Below, one piece after another: positions 10,905 through 23,163 of a DNA stretch of 64,000 bases. The stretch's first letter is position 1. Each line of letters begins with the position of its first letter. Location of the stretch: positions 155,255,741-155,319,740 of the forward strand of contig CM041465.1 of assembly GCA_023213395.1 (NCBI GenBank), in the 5' to 3' direction. A program made the translations under genes and the position numbers. The DNA comes from Cycas panzhihuaensis (taxonomy: Eukaryota > Cycadophyta). The notes under the pieces are model-generated. The model was not told where the DNA came from, did no database searches, and saw nothing but the letters and a program-made list of their open reading frames with translations.

Positions 10905-12540
10905 GTATAATATAATTAAGGGGTTACATAAATATTCTATTAATATGAGCTTATATCAAGCAATAGAGTTACCTACTCAAAAGAAACAAATTATAAAAAT
11001 GTTGCAACCCAATAGCATAAATAGTAATGTTATAAATATAATAGAAGAAGAAGGAGAAAAGGGTATACTAATTGATTACCTTCCTACTAAATTAATGAAT
11101 CCATCCATTTATATATCCATGAATGTTCATAATAGATATATCCTTCATAATTATATCATGGATACAAAGGTAGAACATAATGTGATGCCATATATTGTTA
11201 TGAAGGAATTAAAGCTAAAATGACCTAAAGTAGATCAATCAGTCAAGGGCTTTGATTCCATAATAGCAGCCACAATGGGTTAGATAAAGGACTTGATGCC
11301 CATCCTTACATCTAGTCCTAAAATTTATATTCTAGTAACAAGAATAATGGTGGATATGCCACCAATTTATAAGATGCTATTAGGTAGAGACTAGGAAAAT
11401 GACATGGGTGTAATACTAAATATACAGATGACAACTTTGACCTTCACATATAGAAGGGAGTTAATTACTATTTCTAGATAAGAGAAGCATCCTACTCATG
11501 TGGAGGTCATTGAGGATAATAATATCAATTGTACTTTTAGAGATAATGGTCTAGGTATTTAGTCTTTTTTTTAAGATTCTAAGGAGGCATTTCCCACTAA
11601 AGAAGAAGTGGAATATTATGTACAAAATGGGACGGATGCCCCCATATGGACCTTGAGCTTTGATGGTGCCAAATCCAAGCCCAAGATAGGGATAGGTGTG
11701 ATCTTGATATTCCTTATAAGATAGTTTTATCCATTTCTTTATAAGTTAGCATTTAAATGTACCATCTTTGATACATGGGTTACAAAAGACTTGTGGCATG
11801 AAAGCAATGATGTTAAAGATATTTAGAGACTTAAAACTAGTCATGTTATAGATCAAAGACTTGTCCTTCATAAAGTCTAATAGGTTAAAGGCCTATAGAT
11901 TTAGAGTATTATAACTAAAGTAATACATTAAAACTTTTAATATATAAAACATACCAAGAGAGGAGAATCAATTTGCTTACTCTTTAGTAGTATCAAGTTC
12001 ATTATTAGATAACATTGATGTAGAAAGGTAGGAAATAAGAGTTGTAGAGGTCATTATCAAATCAATAGTACTTGATAACATTAATTACTAGTAGATATTT
12101 CAAGATGATAAGTAGGTACTAAAGTTTCTATCCTAAGAAGATGACTCTATTAACTTATGTATAGATGAATATATCATAGCTATTTAATAAAGGATATATA
12201 GATGATTATATATATCCTAAGGTTATGTATCCTAGAAACAAAACCCCTAAAAATATTGATTACTTTATAAGACTAATTTAACATTTATGACTCCACTAGA
12301 GAGAAAGATATACAATAAGAGTCTTCAAAATAAATATTTAAAAAGGTATTACTTATAATTTGGGTTCAAAAGAAGACCCAAAAAATATTTTAATAAGTAA
12401 AGATTATTTAGAGGAAAAAGTAGAAATAATTCTATTTTTATGCAAGAAATATCAACATAAATTCACTTGGTCTTATGAGGATTTAAAAGGTTTTAATCTG
12501 AATGTATTGCAATATAAAATTCCTCTTAAGTTAGGTGAAA
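10905..12540 (+). pseudogene. Tat-type Ty3/gypsy fragment: protease, extra RNase H, RT start
   Basis: This is a decayed polyprotein piece ('Tat3'). The segment before protease is open at 10,945-11,223 (SLYQAIELPTQKKQIIKML). Protease follows: the active-site triplet is DTK instead of DTG (MDTKVEHNVMP), then VMKELKLK and, after stops, PPIYKMLLGRD. At about 11,640 comes an RNase H domain of the extra type: WTLSFDGAKSKPKIGIGVIL, YKLAFKCT, and NIPREENQFAYSLV near 11,950. The start of RT is open at 12,360-12,545 (CKKYQHKFTWSYEDLKGF, QYKIPLKLGE). The domain order protease, aRNH, RT is a known Tat-lineage variant as far as I recall. The sequence breaks off exactly where the minus-strand LTR of Tat2 begins, so Tat2 inserted here. 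The rest of Tat3 lies beyond the window. Confidence 0.8.
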
Positions 12541-12948
12541 TGTGATAAAGTGGGGTGTAGGGTATAAATGAAAAACCTAATGAAAAAATCCTAGGGCATG
12601 GGTGGAAAGTTTTGAGGATGAAGGCAATCTCAAACCTAGCTTCAGGTGTTTGTGCACCCCTTGGATGTGTATATGAGATGGTTTACAATTCTAGCTGACA
12701 AAAGTGTAGCTTTCCTAGGGCAACCCAAGTGTTAGTATGCGCATGTAGGGGATTCTAGTTTCCAATATCATGGACCTATGTCAATATAAAGGAAATAGAG
12801 ATTAAAACACATGCATCTACATGCCTTTTCATTTAATGAATATAAAAAGGTAACCTTAACTAGTAAGAGCAATATCACCCCATGAGTTTGGGGACTTGCA
12901 ACTATGCAATCCCTCCTTTTGGCCTTTGTAAAATGTAATACAAGAACT

Positions 12949-13007
<59 letters not shown>

Positions 13008-14910
13008 TTATTTATATTTATTTATTTTTATATTTTATTTTTTGAGGGGTGGGCATAGTGCAAGCAAGTAACAAGAAATGAAAAATGTAATAAAAGATAA
13101 AAAAGGGGTAAAATAAACTTTTTCTTTTTTTTGTTTTGAAATTAAAAAGAGAAAGTAGATCAAAAAAATATTACAAGAGGTAGAAGAGGTCATAATGTGC
13201 ACCTGTAAAAAATGAACGTTAATGAAGTGTAAGCTTACTAGCCACGATCACCATGTGCTTAGCATAGAGGAGGAGGAGAGGGCTAGGATTACCTACCGCT
13301 AAGAGACATCCAACAGTGTGTCTGCTTGCTGGATAGCCCTTATGTTGAAAAAAAGAGAGCATGAAAGTAACAAACTCGAGAAATTATAAGTAAATGATAT
13401 TACCACTCACATCCATGATGTGTAATTAAACTTGATAGTGATTACAGACTTCCTCAAGCGAATGTGTTGGATCAAAGTCATGAAAATTCAGTCTTCCTTC
13501 TCTACACACAAGTTATTCTTTCTTGTACAATATATGATATCTATATTCTACCTAATAGAAAGTGAGCAAAGTATCACATAAACTCAACAGTCTATAAGAA
13601 ACAACCCTAAGCTATTAAGCATGCAAACAAAATGATAGAGGATGAAGGGCCTTAGAATGGCACCATCCCTCTGTGTATTTAGCTTCCTAAATTATACTTA
13701 GGAAACATCCCATTGGCTTGTAAACCCATTCTAAAGAAATAAGTAAAATAGCAAGCAAAAAACTAAGCAACAAAGGACATAATCCAAGATATGAATGTGA
13801 GAATATGTAATAAAAGAAACAACGTAGCATCTAACCATCTAAGATTCACACATCATGGTGTAATCAAGATGAAATAAGAAGAGAAGAGATTACCTCAATA
13901 GTGAAGAGTGGATTACCAATTCCTTTCTTGGGAAATGATGGCCAATGATAACTAGAATTTTCCCTCAAAGTCTCTCCAACCAATCTTGGGTATGTGCTTA
14001 TAATTCTTCCAATGAAAGCTAGTAGTTCTCACAAAAGCTAGCAATTCCAACTAAATTTTGGAAGCATGGCAATAGTATATCTCTTATAAAATGGTCTCCT
14101 CCCCCTTCCCTTTAGAAAAAAAGAGGGGTTTTATAGAAAAAGTGAAGGTGAGAGGCTGGTGGTTTTATACCCACAATATGGGGGAAACCACCAACTGAAA
14201 ACCATAAACTATACTTATGGTTTAAGAGATTTGGAGTGAAAAAATCAAGAAAGAATGAAGAAAATGAGACTTTTGAGGTATGCTTAGCCTTCCAAAACTG
14301 GCATGAGCTAACCTAGGGCTGACATGGCATACCAAGACAAAGATTTTCCCATTAAATAAGCTAGTTGTCACCATTAAACCTAAATTTAGGTTGGTGATAG
14401 TCATATTATGAATTCTTTTGCAGTACTAAAAATATATTTGTGGTACCAAAAGGTACTTCATGGTACTGCTAATACATATAGAAAATAAAGTGATACAGTA
14501 GCAAACACACTTTTCTTCAACTTTCATTCATATAGATAGGAAGACTTACTAAAGGGAAGGTCCTATAGGCATCAATCAATTAACACCCAATGAAAGAAGA
14601 GTGAAAACACGGCCAAACAAGTAAAAGAAACAACAATCAAAGAAATGAATGGGTTGCATACATTAGGGTAGGCACCATTTTCTAACCTAAGAGCATTGAT
14701 GAGGAGCATCATGGTCATGGACAAAAGTCTTGATCATCATTGACATACATGATGATATATGACATAATCAACAAGTAAGAAAACAAGCATATATCTACCA
14801 AATAATTTGAATATATATATCAATGAAAGAGGGAAACAAGGATAAAAACATACACATACTTACCTTACTGAACTGATCATCTAAATCCCATTTCTAGAAG
14901 TTGGGAAACA
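12541..14910 (-). repeat. 3' LTR of Tat2
   Basis: On the minus strand it begins at 14,910 with TGTTTCCCAACTTCTAGAAA, matching the Tat1 5' LTR start TGTTTCCCAGCTATTAGGAA. It follows the purine-rich CCAAGTGGGTAG, as the Tat1 3' LTR follows CCAAGGGG. It ends at a CA (plus-strand TG at 12,541) exactly where the Tat3 RT frame is cut. Its length of about 2.37 kb is close to the 2.50-2.54 kb of the Tat1 LTRs. Beyond the first 60 bases the match is weak, so internal homology needs an alignment. The open frame at 14,222-14,404 is probably chance. Confidence 0.65.
12953..13003. repeat. (TA)n microsatellite
   Basis: An uninterrupted TA run of about 51 bases lies inside the Tat2 3' LTR. The Tat1 LTRs carry a shorter TA run in their promoter region (34,933-34,950). 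Confidence 0.95.
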
Positions 14911-14924
14911 CTACCCACTTGGCA
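14911..14924 (-). promoter_or_regulatory. Polypurine tract of Tat2
   Basis: On the minus strand the sequence reads GCCAAGTGGGTAG immediately before the LTR start TGTTTCCC. Tat1 has GCCAAGGGG at the matching place (47,215-47,223). Confidence 0.65.
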
Positions 14925-14929
14925 ATAAA

Positions 14930-15097
14930 TGTTATGAACCATTCTGTTGACTTAATATACTGATGAATGTGTTAAAAGGGAAAAAGTATAAATAGGAGGA
15001 TATCATTGTAGAAAGGGTCAGAAAAGATAATTGATCTTGTATATTTTTACTTTTGGTAATTTTTAGTGACTTGTGAATTATTTACATTCTTCATGCA
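14930..15097 (+). repeat. 5' LTR of chromovirus
   Basis: It runs from TGTTATGAACCATTCTGTTG to TTCATGCA and matches 20,148-20,314 nearly base for base, including AAAAAGTATAAATAGGAGGA (TATA box TATAAATA near 14,987). Differences are mostly transitions. Confidence 0.9.
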
Positions 15098-15100
15098 ATA

Positions 15101-15119
15101 TTGGTAGTAGAGTAGTAAG
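15101..15119 (+). promoter_or_regulatory. Primer binding site (initiator tRNA-Met-like)
   Basis: TTGGTAGTAGAGTAG lies three bases after the LTR. It differs at a few positions from the usual TGGTATCAGAGC used by most plant LTR elements to prime reverse transcription. Confidence 0.6.
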
Positions 15120-15599
15120 ATCTCTATACTCACAATGGAAAGAAATCAAGAAATGAACATTTTACGATCGAATTTCTGACGAAACCCATCGAAGGGGGTA
15201 CTCATTCTAATCGCTATGTCGTAATCCATCTACCTACAAAGTTTGGAAGGAATCAATTTTTTTACAATAAGAAAAGGCCTTTCAAACTGTGTAAAATCCT
15301 TTCATATAAAGTTACACATTGGTTAACATCAAGATATTTAAGGAATATTCCCTTTCTAATCTTTTCGGTAACCTTAGAAAAATGTATGTCATCATATTTT
15401 GACCATAACTTGAGCATACTATATGTATTTTTTAAAAAATTTTATATCGTCAAAAAGCTAATTTCAAGAAATATCTAATCATGTTATTATTTCTTAGAAT
15501 TGAAGTATTTTTTATTAAGTTTTAAGCTATTGAAGCTAACCCTATATTTGGCTTCCTATGTGTAATCCAAGGGTTAAATTTTAAAATTTTTTAATTGGT

Positions 15600-16680
15600 A
15601 TAAAAGTTAAGACTCTTGAGTGATTATGGGTTCATCAAAGGACCAAAATCCAAGTGAAAGAGGGATTTTCTTTTTTTGGTGATAAAATGCCACTATCCAT
15701 AATTGATCTATTATTACAACTAGACTCAAACGATATGGTAACTAACTTAGAGTTATAGAACCAAGTCTTCAAGATGGATGGAAAGATTATGAAGTTAAAA
15801 TTAGATGTCATAAATATATTATAAAGATTCAATAAGATGATAGAAAAAAGATCCAATGATCACACTCATCAGCTGGAAGACTAAGGAGCTCACTCACGAT
15901 TTCATAATAGTAATGGAAACTATTATCATGGTAGAATATAGATTTTAACATTCTAAGAAGGAGGAGATGTATTACTATGTACCTAGATTTGTAAACTAAA
16001 TGATCTCTTTAGCATTCAATCGAAGTGAACTACTATGAAAAGAGCCTAATTTACAAGCTTACATATGGATGGAATAACCTATGATTGGTACTAATATTAG
16101 AAGGATAATCGAGAGAGGAAGGTAAATATTATTTGCTAGGATTAGTTCTGTGAAGCATTCTACCTAAGATTTGATAATATATGGGATCAAGATTATTTTT
16201 CTCAACCAACATCTCTCTAATAAATAGAATTTATATTAGAATGCAATATCAAATTCTAAGAATTGGTGCCATTAGTCCCAAAGATTCCTGATAACAGAAA
16301 GGTTGACTTATATATCAAGAAGCTACAACCAACAATACGAATGGAACTCAAGATGTCCTCATGATCAAGTTTGGATCATGCCATTCAGAAAGATCAACAT
16401 ACAGAAGCATGGAATAAGGCCCTCACTTGGTCAGATCGATATGTATCTCCTCTAATACAAGCCCAAGCTAATCCTTCTACAATTAAATGACCTAAATCTA
16501 ATCAGAGGTATAATTAAAAACCTAATCTCCCCTTTGACAAGATTGTGTCTAATCGAAAAGTAATTAAGAAGCTTTCCAACAAGGAAATGGAAGAATTTCA
16601 AAGAAAGAATCTTTAATTTTGGTGTAAAAACCCTTTCCAAAGAGGACATAGATATCCTAAAAGGTAATTATACTCTATTA
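15600..16680 (+). pseudogene. Chromovirus gag (decayed)
   Basis: This encodes the capsid protein that packages element RNA. Fragments in different frames include HMDGITYDWY near 16,060, the capsid motif equivalent to the usual LxGxAxxWY, and a ruined zinc knuckle near 16,618 (FWCKNPFQRGHRYPKR, in place of a Cys-Cys-His-Cys box). No long frame survives. Position between primer site and protease supports the call more than similarity does. Confidence 0.6.
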
Positions 16681-16819
16681 TTTTAGATGGAGAAGAGGAA
16701 TAGGGTCAAAATGAAGAAGAGGATTATTCTATAATTAACTTACTAGGAGAGGAACTTCCCTTGGAAGAACAACCAAAGATCTCTTTACAGGTAATTTTAG
16801 GAATTCAAGAACCACATAC

Positions 16820-19800
16820 ATTATGAGTTAAAGGTCAAATCAAAGGCCATAAGATTTATATCTTGATTAACAGTAGAAGCACATAGAACTTTATGGATAT
16901 TGGTTTCACTAAGAAGTTTAATTTATTCTTATGACTTACAAATAATTTTATAGTTGTCGTAGTTGATAATGATAAACTAAGTTACACTGGAATCTATAGA
17001 TAATCTAAACTTAGTATCAAGTCATACAAATTAATATCAAATCTATACGACGTAAAGATGGAAGGAGCACATGTGGTCTTAAGAGTTCAATAGTTAAGGA
17101 CACTGGGTACTTTCCAAATGAATCTGGAGGAATTATTCATGGAATTTTCATATGAAGGGAAAACACATCGTTTGAATGAAATATGATTCCCGTCCACCCT
17201 TGTGATTTCATCTTACTAGATGGAAAAGGTATTATGCCAAGAGGGCAGAGGATTTATATTACAATTAAATAATATTAAAGGGAAAATTAGGATCGTTACC
17301 TAGGTTGTAATTCAACCAGAACTGCAACATATTCTAGATCAACATCTAGAAATTATTGGAGATGTAAAATTAGGGTTGCCACCATGAAGGTTATTTGATC
17401 ATGCAATTAAATTATTACCAGGAACTACTCCAATCAATATAAGAGATCATCATCATTTATTTATACACAAATCCATTATTGAGCAACAGGTTCAGGAGTT
17501 ACTCAAAATAGGAGTCATCTAGTCAAGAAAATGTCCCTTTGCATCTCTAGCTATATTAGCTAAGAAGAAGGATGGATCATATTGAATGTGTATAGACTAT
17601 AGAGAATTAAATCAAAAGATAGTCAACAATCAGTTTCTAATACTAATTATCGATTATTTGTTAGACAAATTATATATAGCCAAATTCTTCTCCAAGATCG
17701 ATCTTAAATTAGATTTTCATCAAATAAGAATTAAGGAGGTAGATATTAAAAAACTACATTCTGTATGAATAGAGGATTATATGAGTTCAAGGTGATGCCC
17801 TTCAGTCTGTATAATGCACCTGCCACTTTTCAAGCCCTTATGAATGGCGTGATCAAAGAATTGTTATGAAAAAGGACATTAGTCTTTTTCTATGACATAC
17901 TTATTTATAGTGCATGCTGAACAACTCATCTATAACTATTGGATAAAGTATTTACTAGATTAGATCATAATCAATTATATGCCAATAGGAAAAAGTATTC
18001 CTTTAACCAAAACAAAATTAAGTATTTGGGATTCATAATCTCAAAGAAAGAAGTTAGCATGGATCCTAGTAATGTTTGCATAATTATGAAGTGGCCAAAC
18101 CCAGATACTATCAACAAGCTTCGAGCCTTCCTAGGGCTTTTCGGGTATTACAGAAGATTTATTAAGCATTAGGCTTAAATTTCTACCCCCTTGATAGACT
18201 TACTCAAGAGTAGTTCATTCTGGTGGTCAATGAAAGCACAACAATGCTTCAATTATTTAAAAGAAAAGATAACCTCGGCACCTATGCTATGGGCATCTAA
18301 TTTTTCCAAATCATTTGTATTAGATTATGATGCTTCAGTAAGGGAATTAGGAGTTGTACTCATGCAGGAAGGTCATCTGATCATATTTGAGAGTAGGAAG
18401 TTCAAAGATGCAGAATTATTAAAATTAACTTATGATAAAGAAATGCTAGCAATTATCCATGCACTAGTAAAATGGAGGCATTACGTAATTGGGAATCATT
18501 TTGTAGTATAAATAAACCATAATAACCTCAAACACATGCTAGAGCAACCAAATTTATTAACACAATAACAAAGACACATCATAAAGATTCAAGCCTTTGA
18601 TTTCTAAATTGTTTATAAAAAGGGCAAGGAGAATGTGGTATTTGATGCCTTGTCATGACAAGAGGATTTAAATACCATATATGTTATTACATATCCATGG
18701 TTAACTTAATTACAGGATGAGTATGAGCTATTTCCAACAACTAAAAGATGCCTACAAGGAATAAATAACCCAGAATTTGACCCTAAATTGATTGTCTGTA
18801 AAGCCCCCCTATGGTATAAGGGACAAATATTTGTGAACCCAAGTTCACCAATTCACTCACAACTACTACAAGAAGCACATAACTTGGTTGAAGGTGGGTA
18901 TATGGGGAACTTACAAATATATAATAATTTGAAGGAATAATTTTATTATAAAGGAATAAAAAGGGACATTTAATAATATGTTGTAGCCTGTGACACCTTC
19001 CAATGAATCAAAAGTGAAAATGTAGCCTTACTAGGACTTCTTCAACCCCTCCCAGTACCAGAAAGAAAATGGGAAAGTATTTCTATGGATTTTATTATAG
19101 GACTACCAAAAGATCAAGGAAAAGACTCAATATTTGTAGTGGTCAATCATCTAAAAAAATATAGATATTTTATAGCAATCCCAAATAAATTCATGGTAAG
19201 TCAAATCGCAACGATCTTTATACAAGAGATTTACAAGTTTCATGGGTTACCTTGAGTTATTATCAGTGATAAAGATCCTCAATTTATGAGTATATTTTGG
19301 AAAGAACTTTTTTAGTAAGTTGGGACCACCTTAGTAATGAGCACTGCCTATCAACCCCAGACTGATGGGTAAATGGAGATCATAAATAAAACTCTTGAAG
19401 GATACTTATGAAGCTTTGTTATGGATCAACAACACCAATGGATTTAATGGATCAATCTTAAAAAATGGTGGTATAATTCAACTTATCACATGGTCATCAA
19501 GATGTCTCCCTTTGAATCCCTACATGGCTATAAATCTCTAAGGCTAATTGATTGGTATACAAAAGAAGGGGCAGTCCATAGTCTTAATAAATCTTTATAA
19601 AAATCTAAAGAAATATTACAAATCTTAAAAAATAGATTAGACGAAGCTCAAAATCGAATGAAATAATAAGAAGATAGACACCGCATAGAAAGGGTGTTTC
19701 AACTTGAGGATTGGGTTTATCTATGTCTCCAACCATATTGATAATCGTCCTTAAAGAAATGCTTAGGTCAAAAACTAGATCCATGATATTATGGACCATC

Positions 19801-20130
19801 TTAAATACTTCAGTGAATTAGAGAATTTGTTTATGCTTTGGACCTACCTCTTGCAACTAGAATTCATAATGCCTTCCATATATCTAGACTAAAACAACAA
19901 CTTAGAGACATAATTTAACTAGTATCAAGCATATCCCCTATTGATAATAATGGCTAGATTGATCTTACTCTAGAAGTTATCCTCTAGATTTAGACTAAAT
20001 AGTTATGCCATCACACCATCATAGAATATCTCATCAAAAAGAGTGGAATACCAACAAAAGAAGCCAAATGGGAGACATCCTCTTATCTTAAAAAATAGCC
20101 TAACATTCACTACGAGGGCGCAACACATTC
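16820..20130 (+). pseudogene. Chromovirus pol: PR, RT, RNase H, integrase, chromodomain
   Basis: Protease near 16,835: VKGQIKGHKIYILINSRST-NFMD, the usual IDSGSTHNF having become INSRST. RT near 17,440-18,180: LAKKKDGSY, MCIDYRELNQKIV (open at 17,586-17,768), KIDLKLDFHQIRI, a catalytic box changed to FYDILIYS near 17,890, then YANRKKYSFNQNKIKYLGFIIS and LRAFLGLFGYYRRFIKH. RNase H near 18,320-18,510: DASVRELGVVLMQEG, ESRKF, LTYDKEMLAIIHALVKWRHY. Integrase near 18,800-19,560: EAHNLVEGGYMG, MDFIIGLPKD, ISDKDPQF, TDG-stop-MEIINK and MSPFESLHGY. Then HISRLKQQL near 19,890 and a chromodomain remnant (EYLIKKSGIPTKEAKWE near 20,020-20,072). The chromodomain is thought to direct integration to heterochromatin. 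Many stops, so inactive. Confidence 0.88.
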
Positions 20131-20147
20131 TTTGGGAGGGGGAGTAA
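20131..20147 (+). promoter_or_regulatory. Polypurine tract of chromovirus
   Basis: TTTGGGAGGGGGAGTAA directly precedes the 3' LTR start TGTTATAAACC and is the standard plus-strand primer position. Confidence 0.85.
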
Positions 20148-20314
20148 TGTTATAAACCATTCTGTTAGCTTAATATATCGATGAAAGCGTCAAAAGAGAA
20201 AAAGTATAAATAGGAGGATATCATTATAGAAAGGTTCAAAAAGGATAATTCATCTTGTATATTTTACTTTTAGTAATTTTTAATGATTCATCAATTATTT
20301 ATATTCTATATGCA
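20148..20314 (+). repeat. 3' LTR of chromovirus
   Basis: Partner of 14,930-15,097: begins TGTTATAAACCATTCTGTTA and ends CTATATGCA. It contains the same AAAAAGTATAAATAGGAGGA promoter block. Confidence 0.9.
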
Positions 20315-20900
20315 ATATTAAAATTTCTTTAAATCTAAACCTAAAAGATGGTAAATGATGCCAACATAACTGATAAGATATGATAAAGTAATAATACAAA
20401 TCAAAATGCATGTGTCACATAGGGTTGTGGCTCCCATGGTGGTACCTCATTAGTAGTAAATCAAAGGTGGGTTGCCCTAGGTTAGCCCTATAGGGGGTCC
20501 TAAGGTAGAGGTACATAGGCTGAGAGAGGTGATAAATCAATGATTATATCCATTTGCAAGGCTAGTGGCTATGAAGTTTTAGTGTGTATGGGTGGAAGGT
20601 ATCACATGATAGGGATTTGTCCCCATGGTATGATAAGATGGGTGGCATGGCCCAAAAGAGGGGATAGAAACCCCAAGGCCCCTTGAACAGATGGAGCAAT
20701 GCCTCAAATATCTAAGGGAAAAAAAAAGGCTCAATGGGCGAAGGGGGTGGTCGCCATAGTTTTACCTCATCATCAACCATCTTTCAAAGGTAAATTTTTT
20801 TTACCTTTTAATGTTTTATATATATTTTTTAATTTTATTATTTTAATAATATTATTATTATCATTATTATTCTTTTATAATTTTTTTGTTATTTTATTGG

Positions 20901-20962
<62 letters not shown>

Positions 20963-21213
20963 TAGTAAAGGCTAGAATAAAAGAAAATAACAATCGAGTA
21001 AAATAAATACATATAAATATATAGGTTAGTTTATCCTTATTTTGAGGCAAGGTGGTAATTTAGACTCTCGTCGAAGCATATGGAGGAAGATTTAGTAGCA
21101 TGGATTAGCTTCCATAAGGGGCTTTTATAATCTTGAGGTTTCCACCATAGTTTTATCTCATTAGTAGGTACCCCTTAGGGGTGAGGATAGGGGGGTACCC
21201 TCCTAGGCATAGG
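20315..21213 (-). other. Tat2 segment between extra RNase H and 3' LTR
   Basis: By position this is Tat2 DNA lying between the chromovirus and copia A1. I see no coding domain. It holds a (TA)n run at 20,902-20,962. The open frame at 20,699-20,965 runs into that microsatellite and is not a gene. The corresponding stretch of Tat1 is about 370 bases, so this copy has gained sequence or includes something unrecognised. Confidence 0.45.
20902..20962. repeat. (TA)n microsatellite
   Basis: A TA run of about 61 bases with a single CA interruption near 20,938. Confidence 0.95.
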
Positions 21214-21803
21214 TGTTGAGAAAACTAGGTCCTAATAACTAGAAATTTTCCACTAAGATCTAAACTATTTTTGCAACTAGTTACAAGAATTAAAACTGAA
21301 ATTTAATATGCAAGTTCTTAAACTAGAGATAATACAATAAATAAATCAAAAAGCTAAAACATTACAAATACACCAGATATAATATAGTAAAACCCTAGCA
21401 GTGTGCTAGGGAAACATCCACATGAGAAAGGTATTGATCTTTATTATCAAAGAATGGAGAAATATACATAATCTATAACAAAATTTTCATAATAATAATA
21501 ACTAGCCACCCACCCCTCACAGTACATTCAATACATCGAATACCATCAACATAATGAAAAAACACCCTAAATCAAGCTATATGATCTAGTCATACAAAGC
21601 ACAAATCTTGACCATAGAATCTGGGGTATTTTGAACAAATGACCCTGATTCTCTTTATAATTTAGTATGTTTTTTAGTGCTAGCTTTTTGGGCCAGGGGC
21701 TACTGCCCCCCTTGGATCCTCGTGCAAAAGTTTGGGGGGGAAATTGTGCTACCAACTTGTCAAAATTTTATCCTTCAAAACATTATTGTCATATTATTTA
21801 ATA
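21214..21803 (-). repeat. 3' LTR of copia A1
   Basis: In plus orientation it starts TGTTGAGAAAACTAGG and ends GTCATATTATTTAATA, the complement of the family start TGTTAGATAATATGAC. It is about 60 bases shorter than the other copy, mainly in the G-rich block near 21,700. It is followed by the complement of a polypurine tract (ATCTCCACATTGACAAC at 21,804-21,820). Confidence 0.92.
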
Positions 21804-22932
21804 ATCTCCACATTGACAACAATTTATTTGATACCTTTCTTGGACCATTCATCACTTGTTCTACAAGCTAAGAAAAGTCAAACACCATTTAAACTTCTCT
21901 AATAATACTAGTTTTGTGAACATGTTAGTATAATTCTATTTTGTATTAACCTTCTAAAGTGCCACTCCACTTGCTTCCACAACCTATCTAACAAAATGGT
22001 ACTTGAGAGCAATATGCTTTATCCTACTATGATAAGTTGGATTCTTTTACCTTTTCCTATTTCCTTCCAAATTCAACTAATAGACCTTGTAACTAGACTA
22101 CTTCTTTACAAGCATATGCTATAGCAATATATTCTACTTCTATAGTTGATAATATAATTATACTGTATAATTTTGACATCTAACTAACTAGACCATTTGT
22201 AAGAGTAAATACATAACCCAAAGAAGACCTTCTCTTATCTAAATATCCTATAAAGTCTAAATCAACATATCCACAAACCTAATTACCTATATCTCTAAGG
22301 ATGATGCAATAGTCATTTGTGCCCCTTAAATACCGAAGCACCCATTTCACTACTACCCAATGTCCCTTTCTTGGATTTGCCATAATCCTACTAATTACAC
22401 TGACTGTATGTGAAATGTTAGGTCTTGTATATACTATATCATACATCAAACTTACTACTATACTAGCATAAGGTACATGAGACATATAATCATTTTCTTC
22501 TTTATTACTAGGACTCATACTCAAAGAAAGCTTGAAATGGGAAGCCAAGAGGATACTCACTAGTTTTACATTTTTCATACCAAATTTGGTTAGAACCTTC
22601 TCCACATATTTCTATTATGATAATCGTAGCTTACTAATTTTTCTATATCTATGTATCTCCATACCTAAGATTTGTTGTACAACTACTAGATCCTTCATAT
22701 CAAAAGTCCTAGCTAATTGAGCATTTAACTTGTTAATTCCTACCATGCTCTTACTTGTAACCAACATGTCATCAATATATAATACCAAGATAATAAATAA
22801 GCGATTATATAAGAATCTAAAGTAAACACAATGATCATACTCACTTCTTTTAAAATTCTAGCTCTCTCTGAAGGTATCAAACTTCATGTACCATTATCTA
22901 GGTGATTACTTTAGGCCATATAATGATTTCAT
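21804..22932 (-). pseudogene. Copia A1 pol, 3' half (RT end and RNase H)
   Basis: Reading leftwards from 22,932: KSLYGLK, then KFDTF, RSEYDHCVYF and ILVLYIDDMLV (RT catalytic YIDD near 22,770). Next come VLTKFGMKNVKLVSILLA at 22,600 and YTRPNISHTVSVISR with LRYLRGTNDY in the open stretch 22,279-22,605. Poorly conserved RNase H follows towards 21,860. The first codons join in frame to LICRLKK at the other side of copia B. The equivalent region of copia A2 is 58,195-59,320. Confidence 0.88.
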
Positions 22933-23143
22933 TGTAAAAGATAATGTTTTATCTAGGACTATAGTACATGATATAATGTTTTGTAAGGGTCTTATACCTC
23001 TCCCTCTTTCTCTCTTAAAATGGCAAGTGACACCATTCTATTGAGCGGTTGTTATTTATACATTCTTTGTAACTATATATATAGATAATGAATTATCAAT
23101 AAAGCACATGGAAGAATTCTTTCTTCATTTCAGTTTTGTTACA
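22933..23143 (+). repeat. 5' LTR of copia B
   Basis: Begins TGTAAAAGATAATGTTTTAT and ends CAGTTTTGTTACA. TATATATAGATAA near 23,085 is a candidate TATA region and CAATAAAGC near 23,097 a polyadenylation-like signal. Confidence 0.93.
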
Positions 23144-23163
23144 TGGTACCAAGCAGGCTCTCA
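23144..23163 (+). promoter_or_regulatory. Primer binding site of copia B
   Basis: TGGTACCAAGCAGGCTCTCA follows the LTR end directly. The TGGTA start is that of a tRNA-Met-type primer site. Confidence 0.65.

Larger units (their letters stand above)
14930..20314 (+). mobile_element. Chromovirus (Reina-like) Ty3/gypsy element, complete but dead
   Basis: This 5.4-kb element has short LTRs (14,930-15,097 and 20,148-20,314), a primer site resembling initiator tRNA-Met, gag, protease, RT, RNase H, integrase, a chromodomain remnant and a polypurine tract. Small size, short LTRs and a HISRLKQQL segment before the chromodomain fit the Reina/Galadriel type of chromovirus. Flanks are ATAAA and ATATT, a possible but poor target duplication. 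It is inserted in Tat2 just upstream of the Tat2 polypurine tract. Stops and frameshifts occur throughout. Confidence 0.88.

Noticed and set aside
22532-22720. Plus-strand open frame over copia A1 RNase H
   Set aside because: Complement of the minus-strand copia coding sequence.
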